From Candidatus Gaiellasilicea maunaloa (GTDB lineage Bacteria > Actinomycetota > Thermoleophilia > Gaiellales > Gaiellaceae), in the NCBI GenBank assembly GCA_024330215.1, contig JANDLU010000016.1, forward strand, positions 1 through 54,973: a DNA stretch of 54,973 nucleotides, in the 5' to 3' direction. Shown piece by piece: positions 30,705-40,029 of this stretch. The translations under genes were made by a program, and so were the position numbers. How positions within the stretch are numbered: position 1 is the stretch's first letter; each line of letters opens with the position of its first letter. A model generated the notes under the pieces. It saw only the letters and a program-made list of their open reading frames with translations. It was not told the DNA's origin and searched no databases.

Positions 30705-31601
30705 ATGGCGAGCATAGAACTGCGGATCGACGCGCGCCCGACGCTGCAGCGTCCGGTCCTGGTTGCGGCCTTCCGGGGCTGGAACGACGGCGGTCAGGGA
30801 GCGACGCTCGCCGGGGGCTATCTCGCGCGGGTGTGGGAGGCCGAGCGCTTCGCCGAGATCGACCCGGAGGGCTTCGTCGACTTCCAGGCGAACCGGCCGC
30901 ACGTGTCGCTCGACGAGGGGATGACGAGGACGATCGACTGGCCCGAGAACGCCTTCTATCACGCGCGGGTCCCGGGCGCCGAGCGCGACGTGATCCTGCT
31001 GCTCGGGGTCGAGCCGAGCCTGCGCTGGCGCACCTTCTCCGGGCTCGTGATCGAGCTCGCCCGGGACTTCGGCGCCGAGCTCGTGGTCACGCTCGGCTCG
31101 CTGCTCGCGGACGTTCCCCATACCAGAGCGGCACCGGTCACGGGCACCGCGAGCGATCCCGCTCTCGTCGAGACCCTGGGGTTGCAGCACTCGCGCTACG
31201 AGGGTCCCACCGGGATCGTCGGCGTGCTCCAGGACGCCTGCCGCGACGCGGGTTTCCCGGCCGCGAGTCTCTGGGCCGCTGTTCCGCACTACGTCTCGCT
31301 CGCGCCGAGCCCCCGCGCGGCCCGCGCCCTCTGCGATCGGCTTGCGTCGCTCCTCGACGTGGCGATCGACACGACGGAGCTCGCGGAGGCGGAGGATGCC
31401 TACTCGGAGCAGGTGACCGAGGCCGTCTCCTCGGATGCGGAGACGTCCGCATACGTCGAGGAGCTCGAGCGGCGAACCGACGAGCTCGACCTCGAGGAGC
31501 ACGAGGAGCTGCCGTCGGGAGATTCGCTTGCGGCCGAGCTGACGCGCTTCCTGCGCGAGCGCGACGAGGAGTCGGACGACGACTCCCCGCGCGAGCGGTA
31601 G
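30705..31601 (+). CDS. PAC2 family protein (proteasome-assembly-chaperone-like)
   Basis: A 298-residue PAC2 protein: RPVLVAAFRGWNDGGQGATLA at the start, then FVDFQANRPHVSLDEG, LLGVEPSLRWRTFSGLVIE, LGSLLADVPHTRAAPVTG, and an acidic C-terminal helix (VEELERRTDELDLEEHEELP). Actinobacterial PAC2 proteins are often linked to the proteasome or ATP-grasp enzymes, but their function is not settled. No proteasome genes are present in this window. Leaderless promoter at 30693. Confidence 0.85.
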   Translation: MASIELRIDARPTLQRPVLVAAFRGWNDGGQGATLAGGYLARVWEAERFAEIDPEGFVDFQANRPHVSLDEGMTRTIDWPENAFYHARVPGAERDVILLLGVEPSLRWRTFSGLVIELARDFGAELVVTLGSLLADVPHTRAAPVTGTASDPALVETLGLQHSRYEGPTGIVGVLQDACRDAGFPAASLWAAVPHYVSLAPSPRAARALCDRLASLLDVAIDTTELAEAEDAYSEQVTEAVSSDAETSAYVEELERRTDELDLEEHEELPSGDSLAAELTRFLRERDEESDDDSPRER

Positions 31602-31603
31602 CG

Positions 31604-33259
31604 CTACCCGAAAGTGAACGCGTAGGCTGCGACACCGGGCGCAAGGCGCAGCTCGAGCAGGTGATCGCCGATCCCGGGTCGCTCGACGAGCGTGTAGAGC
31701 CGGTCGCCGTCGACCTCGACACGGCGCTCGCGCCTGCCATCGACGAGCACCTCGACAGAGCCCTTACCGGTGAGCACGAGATAGACGTCGCGGGCGCGGT
31801 AGCGGAGGCGCAGCTTCGCGTCGCGCCCGGCGACCGCGCGCTCGCCCTCGACCTGCCAGCGGCCGTCGAGGGTCAGCTCATTCTCGGCGAGGGTGGTCGA
31901 GAAGGCGTAGCGCTGCTCGCGATCCGGTGCGATCGTCGTGCCGACATAGCGGGCGAGGCGCTCGTGTCCGAGATAGCTCTCGGGTGTGACGAGCCCACGC
32001 GGGCTCTTGTCGGCGAGCGCCGCGGGAGGGGGAAGAGCGGCATCCCCACGCCGATCATCTCCACCTTGGGCGAGGAGCTCGCGAATCGCGCGCTCCGACT
32101 CGTCGTAGTCGCCCTCGCCGAAGTGGTAGTAGCGGACGTGTCCGTTGCGGTCGATCAGGTACTTCGCCGGCCAATATTGGTTGTGCCAGGCGTTCCAGGT
32201 ACCGAAGTCGTTGTCGAGCGCGATCGGATACTCGATCCCGAGCTCCTTCGCGTTCTCGCGCACGTTCGACCGTACGCGCTCGAACGCGAACTCGGGCGTG
32301 TGCACCCCGACGATGGTGAGGCCGCTCGCGCGATACCGCTCGTCCCAGGACGTGATGTAGGGGAGCGTGCGCAGGCAGTTGATGCAGGAGTACGTCCAGA
32401 AGTCGATCAGGACGACCTTGCCCCGTAAGCGCGCGAGCGTCAGCGGCTCCGAGTTGAGCCAGCCGTTGAGTCCGGCGAACTCGGGAGCGCGACCGTAGTC
32501 CTGCAAGGTGCTCTCCGCCCCGGGCCCGGCGACGGGCTCGGGCGCTCGAGCGCCGGTCAGATCCTGGAGCTCGCGCTGCGCGGCGTCCGACCGCTCGACC
32601 CGCTCCTGAACCGCTTCCGTGTAGCCGGGGACCCGGGTCTGCAGATCCTGGTCGACACCGAGCGCGATCGCGAGCGCGGCGACGACGACGAGCGCGCCGG
32701 CGGTGCTGCGGACGACGCTCGCGCGAGCGCGGAGCCGCTTCGCCGCATGCTGACCGGTAAAGGCGATCGCCAGCATCGGGAGCGCCGCTCCCACGGCGTA
32801 GGCGAGCGTGAGGACGAGGCCGTCCAGGCCGACGTTGCGCTGGGCGGCGATCACCGTCACCGCCGCGAGCACCGGCCCGGCACAGGGAACGAAGACGAGC
32901 CCGAGCGAGACGCCGAGCAGGAAACCTCCGCCCGAGTCGCCGCTGCGACGGCGGCTGAGCGCCTGAAGCGGCCGCGCCAGCAGTTCCGCGAAGCGCGGCC
33001 AGAGGAGCGAGAGCCCCAGCACGAGGAGCACCGCGATCGCCAGGTTGCGGAGGAAGTCGTCCGGCAGACCGAGCCGGTCGAGGAGCCAGGCGGCGAAGAG
33101 CGTGAAGACCGTGAAGCTGAGCACGATCCCCGCGATGATCGCGAACGGCCGTCGCCCGGTCGCACCGCCGGCAAGGACGATCGGCAGTACCGGGAGCACG
33201 CACGGCGAGAGCGCAGTCACGATTCCCGCGACGAAGCCGATGGCCAGCAGGACGAGCAC
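31604..33259 (-). CDS. DipZ-like fusion: CcdA membrane domain, TlpA thioredoxin domain and beta-sandwich domain
   Basis: A 551-residue fusion. Residues about 1-210 form six membrane helices of CcdA with the paired cysteines in SPCVLPVLPI and VPCAGPVLAAV. Residues about 260-400 are an extracytoplasmic TlpA/thioredoxin-like domain with active-site FWTYSCINCLRTLP. The last 140 residues form the DipZ-type carbohydrate-binding-like beta domain. The protein should carry electrons across the membrane and reduce exported disulfides, for example during cytochrome maturation. GTG 33259 is the start. It converges with the PAC2 gene, 2 nt apart. Confidence 0.9.
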   Translation of the reverse strand: MLVLLAIGFVAGIVTALSPCVLPVLPIVLAGGATGRRPFAIIAGIVLSFTVFTLFAAWLLDRLGLPDDFLRNLAIAVLLVLGLSLLWPRFAELLARPLQALSRRRSGDSGGGFLLGVSLGLVFVPCAGPVLAAVTVIAAQRNVGLDGLVLTLAYAVGAALPMLAIAFTGQHAAKRLRARASVVRSTAGALVVVAALAIALGVDQDLQTRVPGYTEAVQERVERSDAAQRELQDLTGARAPEPVAGPGAESTLQDYGRAPEFAGLNGWLNSEPLTLARLRGKVVLIDFWTYSCINCLRTLPYITSWDERYRASGLTIVGVHTPEFAFERVRSNVRENAKELGIEYPIALDNDFGTWNAWHNQYWPAKYLIDRNGHVRYYHFGEGDYDESERAIRELLAQGGDDRRGDAALPPPAALADKSPRGLVTPESYLGHERLARYVGTTIAPDREQRYAFSTTLAENELTLDGRWQVEGERAVAGRDAKLRLRYRARDVYLVLTGKGSVEVLVDGRRERRVEVDGDRLYTLVERPGIGDHLLELRLAPGVAAYAFTFG

Positions 33260-33447
33260 GCCTCAAGCGCCTGTCCGGGTAGCGGTCACCGTGGCCGGCC
33301 GGCGACACGTGCGGCGAGGCAAGGACGCAAGAAGTGCAAATCCGTGGGCATCCTGGCGCGACTGAGGACGCCGCATCGCGGTGCGTGGTGCGCGCCAGGC
33401 GCTCCGATCCAGTTGTCCGGACAGGCCCTTACGGTAGCGACCGTCCC

Positions 33448-36039
33448 TTACGAGGGGGTTACGGGTTCCGGCGTTGCCGGCGCGTCGTTGTCGTTCGTAG
33501 CGCCGGCCGAGCCCGACCCGCCCGACGATCTGCGCCGCCGCCGGCGCCGCGGTCGCGACGGCTGCTCCGCACCGGGTCTTGCGGCGGCCCCGTTCGCCGA
33601 GGGCTCGCCGGTCGATTCCCGCCCGTCCTGCTGCCCTGCCTGCTGTAGAGCCTGACCCTCGCCCGGCTTCTTCCGCTTGCGCCGGCGGCGCTGCTTGCGA
33701 GCCGGAGCCTTCGGCGCAGGCAGGTTGTCGGCGAGTGCAGTCGCGATCGACACGGTCTCGCCGAGCTCCTCGCGAGCCCGGTCGAGCGACGAGGTCGCCC
33801 GTGGGGTGTACCCGTCCGCCGAGGCGAGTAGGGCCGCCCCGACCTCGAGCGGCAGCGCCTTCGCCACCTGTACGAGCCGGGCCACGTTCTCCTCGTGGCG
33901 GTGCCCGCGCGAGTTCGCGACCGCTCCGAGCAGTCGCTTCGCCTCGGGGAACTCGGCGCTCGCGCGACGATCCTGCAGCTTGCGCGTCGCCTTCGCGAGC
34001 TTCCACGTCCAGCGCTGGAGGATCTGGTCTGGCGCGTTGGCCTTGCCCTCGCCGAGAGCGCGAAGCAGGATCCGGACACCGGCGGCGCGATCCTTTTCCC
34101 ATGGCGGTGCCTGACTCACCAGCGTGACGAGATCGTCGAACTCCGCCCGCTCGACGATCATCGAGACGCGATCCTGGAGCGCGGTCATCCGCAGCCGCCG
34201 GTTCGGGTTCTCGGCGGCGCAGACCGAGAGGAACTGCTCGAGCGCGACCTTCGACGCAGTGCTCTCGACGAACTTCTTCGCGAACTCGGCGCGCTGGTCG
34301 AAGCGAAGCTGGCGGCCGGCGATCGTCGCCCAATACCGCTGCTCGTCTTCGTCCATGAACTTGGGATCGATCCGCTGCCACTCGCGCTGGATCACGGCCA
34401 GCCGGCGCGCGACGTCAGGGGTGACCGGGACGAGCCAGTTCGCGGGCGAGAGCTGGCGGCGCGCGCGGCGCTGGACGCGACGGCGAGGCGCGGGTGTGAC
34501 ACGCGCGCCCTCGCGATAGAAGTCGGCGTCGAGCAGCGAGTGGAGCGAGACGACGCGGTCGCTGTGCGTCGCCGACTTGACGACGAAGTCGACGACGATT
34601 CCCGCCTCCTTGCGCGGGTGCGTCCGCATGATCCGGCCGATCCGCTGCTGATAGACGCGCTTCGACGCCGTCGGCGCGAGGTGCATGCAGATCGTCGCGC
34701 GCGGCGAATTCCAGCCCTCGGCGAGCAGCATTGCGTTGATCAGGACGTTGATCTCGCCCCGCTCGTAAGCCGCGAGCGTCTCGGCGAGCCGGACGGGCGG
34801 CGTCTTGCCGGAGACCGCTTCGGCCTTGAGACCGGCGGCACGGAACTCCTGCGCGAGGTTGTAGGCGTGGTCGACCCCGGCGGCATAGACGATCCCCGGT
34901 GTCGAGCCGAAGCGCTCGCGGTAGAGGCTGGCGGCGGCCTGGTTCAGCGCCTGGTGGTCGAGCGCGGCCGCCAGCGCCCGCTCCTCGAAGTCGCCGCCGA
35001 CGATTGGGACGGAGTTGATCGCCGCCGCCGGCGCGAGGCGGAGGCAGCGGAGCGGCGCGATCAGGCCGCGGCGGGCCGCGTCGGCGAGCGGCAGGTCGTC
35101 GACCGAGGCGGGGAAGACGTCCGAGACCTGCTTCGCGATCAGCTGCTCGGTCGCCGTCATCCCGATGTAGATCGGCTCCGGGAAGCTGCGGATCGCGGCG
35201 CTCGTCTTCTCGCCGAGAGCCGTGTGGGCTTCGTCGCAGATCACGAGCTGGTAGGCCTCGCGCGAGAGCGAGCCCACGTGGCGGGCGAACCAGGCGTAGG
35301 TCTGGATCGTGATCGGGTCGCGGCGGAGCGGCTCCTTGCCGGCCTCGATTGCGCCCCCCTCGAGAGGCATGACGAAGCGCTCGCCGTAGCCCTCGGTCGT
35401 CAGGTCGTTCCGAAACTGCGTGACGAGGAGGCGACGGTGGGTGAGGATCAGGATCCCGAGCGAGCGGGCCGCCTCGACGAAGCCGGCCGCGGCGATCGTC
35501 TTGCCCGAGGCCGTGGGATGGCGGAAACGATAGCGGCGCTCGGCGCCCGAGTCCTCGCCGGCGAGCTCCGCCGGCAGATCGTCGTCGGCCCCAGGCTCGG
35601 CCTCGCCGAGCTCGTCCTCCTCCTCGAGCTCGGAATCGGCATCGAGGTGACCGTTGCCGTTCTCCTCCTCTTCGGCACTGCGCTGGTTCGCGGCGATCAG
35701 CTCGGTCAGCATCCCGGCGAGCGCGTCGATCTGGTGGCGGCGCAGCTCGGTTCCGGCCGCGGTAGTCGGCGGCTTCGAGGAGAGGACGCGCTCGAGCCCG
35801 AGCATGAGGCCGAAGCGGACCTTCCAGCGCGCCGACGGGATCCTCCGGCCGTTGTCGAGCTCCGCAAGCGCCTCGTCGAGCGCCAAGCGGCGCGCGGTGC
35901 CGGGCGCGAGCGCCGACTCGGGTTCTTCGCCGGGGTGGAGAAACGGCTCGGCGACCCAGTCCTGCGCTCGGAGCGCGCCGGCCCGCAGGCCGTCCGCCGC
36001 ATCCGACGTGTTGGTCGGGTTCAGTATCGCTTCTGACAT
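33448..36039 (-). CDS. DEAD/DEAH-box superfamily 2 helicase with basic C-terminal tail
   Basis: About 863 residues. Walker A is HPTASGKTIAAAGF, the DEAH box is VICDEAHTALG, motif III is GMTATE and motif VI QQRIGRIMRTH, so both RecA-like domains are complete. An acidic insertion (Glu/Asp-rich, about residues 120-165) precedes Walker A, and the C-terminus ends in an Arg/Lys/Pro-rich segment likely to bind nucleic acid. It resembles restriction-type or stand-alone SF2 helicases. ATG 36039 is favoured; GTG 36087 or 36093 would add up to 18 residues and follow a CTTAGT box. No partner genes are adjacent. Confidence 0.85.
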   Translation of the reverse strand: MSEAILNPTNTSDAADGLRAGALRAQDWVAEPFLHPGEEPESALAPGTARRLALDEALAELDNGRRIPSARWKVRFGLMLGLERVLSSKPPTTAAGTELRRHQIDALAGMLTELIAANQRSAEEEENGNGHLDADSELEEEDELGEAEPGADDDLPAELAGEDSGAERRYRFRHPTASGKTIAAAGFVEAARSLGILILTHRRLLVTQFRNDLTTEGYGERFVMPLEGGAIEAGKEPLRRDPITIQTYAWFARHVGSLSREAYQLVICDEAHTALGEKTSAAIRSFPEPIYIGMTATEQLIAKQVSDVFPASVDDLPLADAARRGLIAPLRCLRLAPAAAINSVPIVGGDFEERALAAALDHQALNQAAASLYRERFGSTPGIVYAAGVDHAYNLAQEFRAAGLKAEAVSGKTPPVRLAETLAAYERGEINVLINAMLLAEGWNSPRATICMHLAPTASKRVYQQRIGRIMRTHPRKEAGIVVDFVVKSATHSDRVVSLHSLLDADFYREGARVTPAPRRRVQRRARRQLSPANWLVPVTPDVARRLAVIQREWQRIDPKFMDEDEQRYWATIAGRQLRFDQRAEFAKKFVESTASKVALEQFLSVCAAENPNRRLRMTALQDRVSMIVERAEFDDLVTLVSQAPPWEKDRAAGVRILLRALGEGKANAPDQILQRWTWKLAKATRKLQDRRASAEFPEAKRLLGAVANSRGHRHEENVARLVQVAKALPLEVGAALLASADGYTPRATSSLDRAREELGETVSIATALADNLPAPKAPARKQRRRRKRKKPGEGQALQQAGQQDGRESTGEPSANGAAARPGAEQPSRPRRRRRRRSSGGSGSAGATNDNDAPATPEPVTPS

Positions 36040-36392
36040 GTGTGCAGCGCTGAGTTCCGCTGCGACCTCTGAGGAGATTCGGCCCACTCGCACGGACTAA
36101 GCGGCGAACGGCGCTCCTCGCAGCATATCCGAACTTTCGGACGATCGACTGTTGGGCAGCCGGGTTCGGGATCGCCACCTCTCCGGTGAGACGGCTCCTG
36201 AACGAGTCCCAATCGTCGCCTTCCCGCCCGGTTGTGGGCGTTGCTCCGATCGCCACCCTTGACCTCGATCGCCGCTCGCGGAGCTCATGCAGCTGGATCA
36301 CCGCGACCGGCTCGAGTGCGACGTATCGGTAACAAAAGCGTAACGATCGGACCTGACGGCCAACGTACGCGTTCCGGCGCGATACTCATGCC
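36040..36392. other. Intergenic region between divergent helicase and 36393 genes
   Basis: No gene is supported. It contains the alternative upstream starts of the helicase (36087, 36093) and a GATACT box at 36381-36386 for the plus-strand gene. I see no repeat, tRNA or other conserved element. Confidence 0.5.
36381..36386 (+). promoter_or_regulatory. Candidate -10 box (GATACT)
   Basis: GATACT lies exactly 6 nt before the ATG at 36393, matching the leaderless spacing of other genes here. Confidence 0.4.
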
Positions 36393-37043
36393 ATGGGACC
36401 CGACTGGACCGACCTGCAGCGCCGGGCCGAAGAGCGCTACGCCGACGGCGAGCGCCGGCTTCCGGACGACGGCGACGAGCGCCAGCGACAGTTGACGCGG
36501 ATGGGAAACGCCGCGGGTGCGGCGGGGCTCGCGGCGCTGATGGCCGGAGAGGACGGGCGCGAATGGCTCGGGCGCGCGGCCGAGCGCTACCGAGAGAGCT
36601 GGGAAGGCGCGCCCCCCGGAAGCTGGGGCCGCCCGATCGGCGCGATCAAGGCCCGGATCCTCGCGAACGACTGGGACGGCGCCGACGCCGACGCGCGCTG
36701 GGCCCTCGAGGCCGGAGCCGGCGAGGCCGAGTCGCCGATCGGCCGCTATGCGGCGGCGCTCGCGTGTCTCGTGCTCGGGGAGTGGGACGATGCGCGCGTG
36801 CACGCCGACGTGGCGCGCGTCCACGAGGGGTTCCCTGCCGACGTGGGCGATGCGCTCGCGTTCATCGCCGCCGAGGACGTGGTCGACTACGTCGAGGCGG
36901 TCGAGCGCGTGCTCGAGTCGTTCGAGACGCGTGACGACTACCTCGAGGAGATCCCGGTCGCCGACACGGTCCTCGTCCTCCAGGCCCTCGCCGATCGTCG
37001 CGGGATGGCCACCGAGCTGCGCTCGGCGCTCCTGCCCGGCTAG
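36393..37043 (+). CDS. Hypothetical helical-repeat (TPR-like) protein
   Basis: A 216-residue, Ala/Glu-rich, probably all-helical cytoplasmic protein: RAAERYRESWEGAPPGSWGRP, then IKARILANDWDGADADARWA and YAAALACLVLGEWDDARVHA resemble degenerate TPR hairpins. No catalytic motif is evident. Such proteins usually mediate protein contacts. It converges with pgl, 8 nt apart. Codon usage matches its neighbours. Confidence 0.75.
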   Translation: MGPDWTDLQRRAEERYADGERRLPDDGDERQRQLTRMGNAAGAAGLAALMAGEDGREWLGRAAERYRESWEGAPPGSWGRPIGAIKARILANDWDGADADARWALEAGAGEAESPIGRYAAALACLVLGEWDDARVHADVARVHEGFPADVGDALAFIAAEDVVDYVEAVERVLESFETRDDYLEEIPVADTVLVLQALADRRGMATELRSALLPG

Positions 37044-37051
37044 CTGTCCTG

Positions 37052-37714
37052 CTAGGGAAGCAATGACGCGGCCGCTGCGTCGAGAAGCACGATCGTGCGG
37101 CGTCCACGGACGAGGCTCGCCGGCGTCCTCGTCGACGCCTCGGCCGCGAACGAGCGCCGGACGGCGTCGGCCTTGGCCTCGCCGGTGACGAGGTAGACGA
37201 GCGTTGCGGTCGCGGCGAAGACGGGCCTCGTCAGCGTCACTCTCGCGACGAACGGCTCGAGGCCCGGCTCGGCGGGGACGGCGCGGCGCTCGCTCTCGTC
37301 GAGCGTCTCCGCTCCCGGGAAGAGCGACGCCGTGTGGCCGTCCGGCCCGATTCCGTTCAGCGCCAGGTCGAGCGTCACGCCTTCGAGCTCCACGTCGTAG
37401 AGAGCGGCAGCCTCCTCGGCCGACAACTCCCCGAGGACGCGGTGCACCTCGGGCAACCCGCCGAGCGCGTCGAGGAGCGCCTCGCGCACGAGCCTGAAGT
37501 TCGAATCCTCGTCATCGCCCGGCACCACCCGCTCGTCGCCGAACCAGACGTGGACATCGCGCCACACGCCTTGACGCGCCGCCGCCGCGCCGTACGCCTT
37601 GCCGACGGTCGAGCCTCCAGAGAGCGCGAGATTCGCACCGGGCGTCGCCGCCTCCGCGAGCAGCTCACCCGCCGCTCGGGCGGGGTCGTCGAGCACCCGA
37701 ACCTCCACGTTCAA
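37052..37714 (-). CDS. pgl: 6-phosphogluconolactonase
   Basis: Hydrolyses 6-phosphogluconolactone in the pentose phosphate pathway. The 220 residues show the family signatures NLALSGGSTVGKAYGA, VHVWFGDERVVPGDDEDSN and LALNGIGPDGHTASLFPG (catalytic His). The ATG at 37714 overlaps the proC stop by 4 nt, so the two are cotranscribed although their pathways differ. No zwf or gnd genes are nearby in the window. Confidence 0.93.
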   Translation of the reverse strand: MNVEVRVLDDPARAAGELLAEAATPGANLALSGGSTVGKAYGAAAARQGVWRDVHVWFGDERVVPGDDEDSNFRLVREALLDALGGLPEVHRVLGELSAEEAAALYDVELEGVTLDLALNGIGPDGHTASLFPGAETLDESERRAVPAEPGLEPFVARVTLTRPVFAATATLVYLVTGEAKADAVRRSFAAEASTRTPASLVRGRRTIVLLDAAAASLLP

Positions 37715-38535
37715 GGCTGCTCGCCGCGTGCGAGCTCCTTCGAGCGCTCCATCGCCGCCTGGATCGCGTTCAGGAACGCGGCGCGGACGCCGGCCTGCTC
37801 GAGCTCCCGGATCGCCGCGATCGTCGTCCCGCCGGGTGAGGTCACCATCTCGCGCAGCTCGACTGGATGCATCTTCAGGTCGCGGAGCTGCTTCGCCGTC
37901 CCGAGCATCGTTTGGACGACGAGCTGCGTCGAGATCTCCCGCGACAGCCCGAGCAGGATCCCTGCCTCGATCATCGCCTCGGCGAGCAGCGCGAAGTACG
38001 CCGGACCCGAGCCGGAGACCGCGGTCACCGCGTCCATGTACGGCTCCGAGACGCGGACGACGCCGCCGAGATGTCTGAGTGCCTCCTCCGCGAGACTCAG
38101 GTGCCCCTCGCCCGCGTGCGCACCCGCGCAGATCCCCGCGATCCCCTCGTGCACGATTGCCGGGGTGTTCGGCATCGCGCGGACGACCGGGACTCCGCTC
38201 CCGAGGTGTCGCTCGATCGCGGCGGTCGGGATCGCGGCGGCGATCGAGAGGACGGTCTGCTCCGGCTGGATCAGCGTCCCGATCTCGCCCAGCAGCGCGT
38301 CGAGATCCTGCGGCTTGACGGCGATCACGACGAGTGCCGCCCGTGCGAGCGCCTCGGCGTTCGAGCGCGTGACCTCGATCCCGTGACGCTCGCGGAGCTC
38401 GGCGACGCGCTCCTCGCGGCGGGTCGAGGCCGAGAGCTCGCTCGGCTCGCGCCAGCCGGAGGAGAGCAGCCCGGCGACGAGCGCCTCCCCGATCTTGCCC
38501 GCGCCGAGGATCGCGATCTTCCGCTCCTCGATCAT
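37711..38535 (-). CDS. proC: Pyrroline-5-carboxylate reductase
   Basis: Last step of proline synthesis, NAD(P)H-dependent. 274 residues. Rossmann loop ILGAGKIGEALVAGLL, VIAVKPQDLDALL, RAMPNTPAIVHEGIAG, and the C-terminal dimerisation signature EMVTSPGGTTIAAIRELE. The ATG at 38535 lies 6 nt after TAGACT. That box overlaps the stop codon of the upstream glycosylase gene, so proC-pgl can be transcribed independently from inside the end of that gene. Confidence 0.95.
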   Translation of the reverse strand: MIEERKIAILGAGKIGEALVAGLLSSGWREPSELSASTRREERVAELRERHGIEVTRSNAEALARAALVVIAVKPQDLDALLGEIGTLIQPEQTVLSIAAAIPTAAIERHLGSGVPVVRAMPNTPAIVHEGIAGICAGAHAGEGHLSLAEEALRHLGGVVRVSEPYMDAVTAVSGSGPAYFALLAEAMIEAGILLGLSREISTQLVVQTMLGTAKQLRDLKMHPVELREMVTSPGGTTIAAIRELEQAGVRAAFLNAIQAAMERSKELARGEQP

Positions 38536-38541
38536 CCGCTC

Positions 38542-38547
38542 AGTCTA
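38542..38547 (-). promoter_or_regulatory. Candidate -10 box (TAGACT) of proC-pgl
   Basis: Minus-strand TAGACT contains the TAG stop (38547-38545) of the glycosylase gene and lies exactly 6 nt before the proC ATG. Confidence 0.5.
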
Positions 38548-39375
38548 GGCCGCCCGGCGCGCGGCGACCCGCACGGCGCGGGCGACGTCGGCGCTCGCGC
38601 CGGGCACGAGCCCGCGGCGCCAACCGGCCAGCAGGTAGACGCCGGCGAGTCCCGCCCACTCCTCGTAGGGGGCGAGCAGCTCCGCGGTCTCCGCGAGCTC
38701 GACCCAGCGGCCGCGCAGCGCCGAGCAGAGCTTCACGAGCGAGAGGTCGCCGACGAGGCCGTGGCGATAGCTGCCGAGTCCTTCGAGCGCGACGATCCCG
38801 AGCGACCACCGCCCGAAGCCGCGCTCGCGCAGGAGCCGGGCCTCCACGGCCTCGATCGGGAGCTCGCGCAGCCGCTCGAGCTCGAGCGTGCGACACAACC
38901 GGACGAGCGTCGATGCGCGATGCGTCGCGAGCCCAAACCCCCGCAGCTCCGCGGGCGAGAGCCGGCCGATCGCCTCTCGTGTGGGGATCGGCTCGCCGCA
39001 GGCGCGGATCACCGCCCGCTCGATCGCACGCGCCCGCCTCGCCTCGATCAGCTGGCCGCAGATCGCCCGCAGCACGGCCTGCGCGACCGTCGGCAGCCGC
39101 AATGGCCGCAGTCCCGAGAGCGCGCGAATCGAAGGGCCGAGCAGCTGGTCGGAGCGGAAGCGGCGCCCGAACTCGGTCGTATCGTCGTCGAGCGCGAGCA
39201 TGAAGCGGAGAAGCGCGACGCCGGCCTCGTCCGGTGCGCGCAGCGCGATCGTCGCGTCGCGCCGCTGCCAGGCGGCGCCGACGCCACCTCCGGGGAGCCC
39301 GCTCTCGAACACAGTCCGGCGCGCGCTCAGCCGCAACGAGTACGGCCCGACCGGCCTGACGACTGCCTCGATCAC
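38545..39375 (-). CDS. DNA-3-methyladenine glycosylase / AlkA-like HhH-GPD protein
   Basis: A 276-residue base-excision glycosylase. The N-terminal AlkA_N-like domain (VVRPVGPYSLRLSARRTVF) is followed by the HhH-GPD domain: GQLIEARRARAIERA, LRGFGLATHRASTLVRLC, the hairpin RERGFGRWSLGIVALEGLG and the catalytic Asp in LVGDLSLVKL. It should remove alkylated purines. GTG 39375 is the start. It diverges from the methyltransferase gene at 39403 with 27 bp between them. Confidence 0.85.
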   Translation of the reverse strand: MIEAVVRPVGPYSLRLSARRTVFESGLPGGGVGAAWQRRDATIALRAPDEAGVALLRFMLALDDDTTEFGRRFRSDQLLGPSIRALSGLRPLRLPTVAQAVLRAICGQLIEARRARAIERAVIRACGEPIPTREAIGRLSPAELRGFGLATHRASTLVRLCRTLELERLRELPIEAVEARLLRERGFGRWSLGIVALEGLGSYRHGLVGDLSLVKLCSALRGRWVELAETAELLAPYEEWAGLAGVYLLAGWRRGLVPGASADVARAVRVAARRAA

Positions 39376-39402
39376 CGGGTCAGACCTTACTGTTGTCTCC
39401 TG

Positions 39403-40029
39403 ATGAGGCTCGCCGACGCGATCTCGCTCCGCTCTCGCCGCCGCAAGCTCGCGCTCTTCCTCGAGACGATGCGCCCGACGTCCGAGACGAGCGTCCTCGA
39501 CATCGGCGTCGACGATGCCGGCTTCGGCGAGGTCCGCACCAGCGAGCACGGGAGCTGCGGCACCCTCAACTTCTTCGAGCAGGCATATCCCTGGCCCGAG
39601 CGGATCACGGCTCTCGGCCAGCACGAGGGCAGGGCATTCGGCGAGCGCTTTCCCTCGATCCGCTACATCCAGGGGAACGCGGCCGAGCTCCCGTTCGAGG
39701 ACGCGAGCTTCGACGTCGTCTACTCGAACGCCGTGATCGAGCACGTCGGCGGGATCGACGCACAGCGTCGCTTCGTCGCCGAGGCGCTTCGCGTTGCACC
39801 CCGGGCGTTCGTCACCACTCCGAATCGCTGGTTCCCGGTCGAGGTGCACACGCGGCTGCCGCTCGTGCACTGGCTCCCGGAGTCGCTTGCCCACCGCGTC
39901 TACGAGCTCGCCCGCAAGCCCTGGGCGAAGGAGAACCGTCTGCTCGGGCCGGGCGAGCTGGAAGAGCTCTTCCCCGGCGAGGTGCGGATCGTCAACCTCG
40001 GGATGACGCTCGCGGCGATCGTTGGCTGA
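39403..40029 (+). CDS. SAM-dependent methyltransferase (Methyltransf_11)
   Basis: A 208-residue class I methyltransferase: motif I region SVLDIGVDDAGFGE, an acidic strand end, AELPFEDASFDVVYSNAVIEHVG (motif II/III), and FVTTPNRWFPVEVH. The VLDIG-x-D motif I lacks the usual second glycine, yet the rest is intact. The pairing with a Wzy/O-antigen-ligase-like gene, overlapping by 8 nt, suggests modification of a surface glycan or lipid. The acceptor is unknown. Confidence 0.85.
   Translation: MRLADAISLRSRRRKLALFLETMRPTSETSVLDIGVDDAGFGEVRTSEHGSCGTLNFFEQAYPWPERITALGQHEGRAFGERFPSIRYIQGNAAELPFEDASFDVVYSNAVIEHVGGIDAQRRFVAEALRVAPRAFVTTPNRWFPVEVHTRLPLVHWLPESLAHRVYELARKPWAKENRLLGPGELEELFPGEVRIVNLGMTLAAIVG

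Noticed and set aside
33260-33447. Riboswitch between the DipZ-like and helicase genes (GGACGCAAG resembles a c-di-GMP-I core)
   Set aside because: The rest of the c-di-GMP-I consensus and the closing stems are absent, and the orientation does not lead into a plus-strand gene. I see only short hairpins such as ACGGTAGCGACCGT.
33895-36036. 713-codon plus-strand frame opposite the helicase
   Set aside because: Shadow of the helicase gene; Arg/Ala/Leu-biased with no motif, while the helicase motifs are complete on the minus strand.
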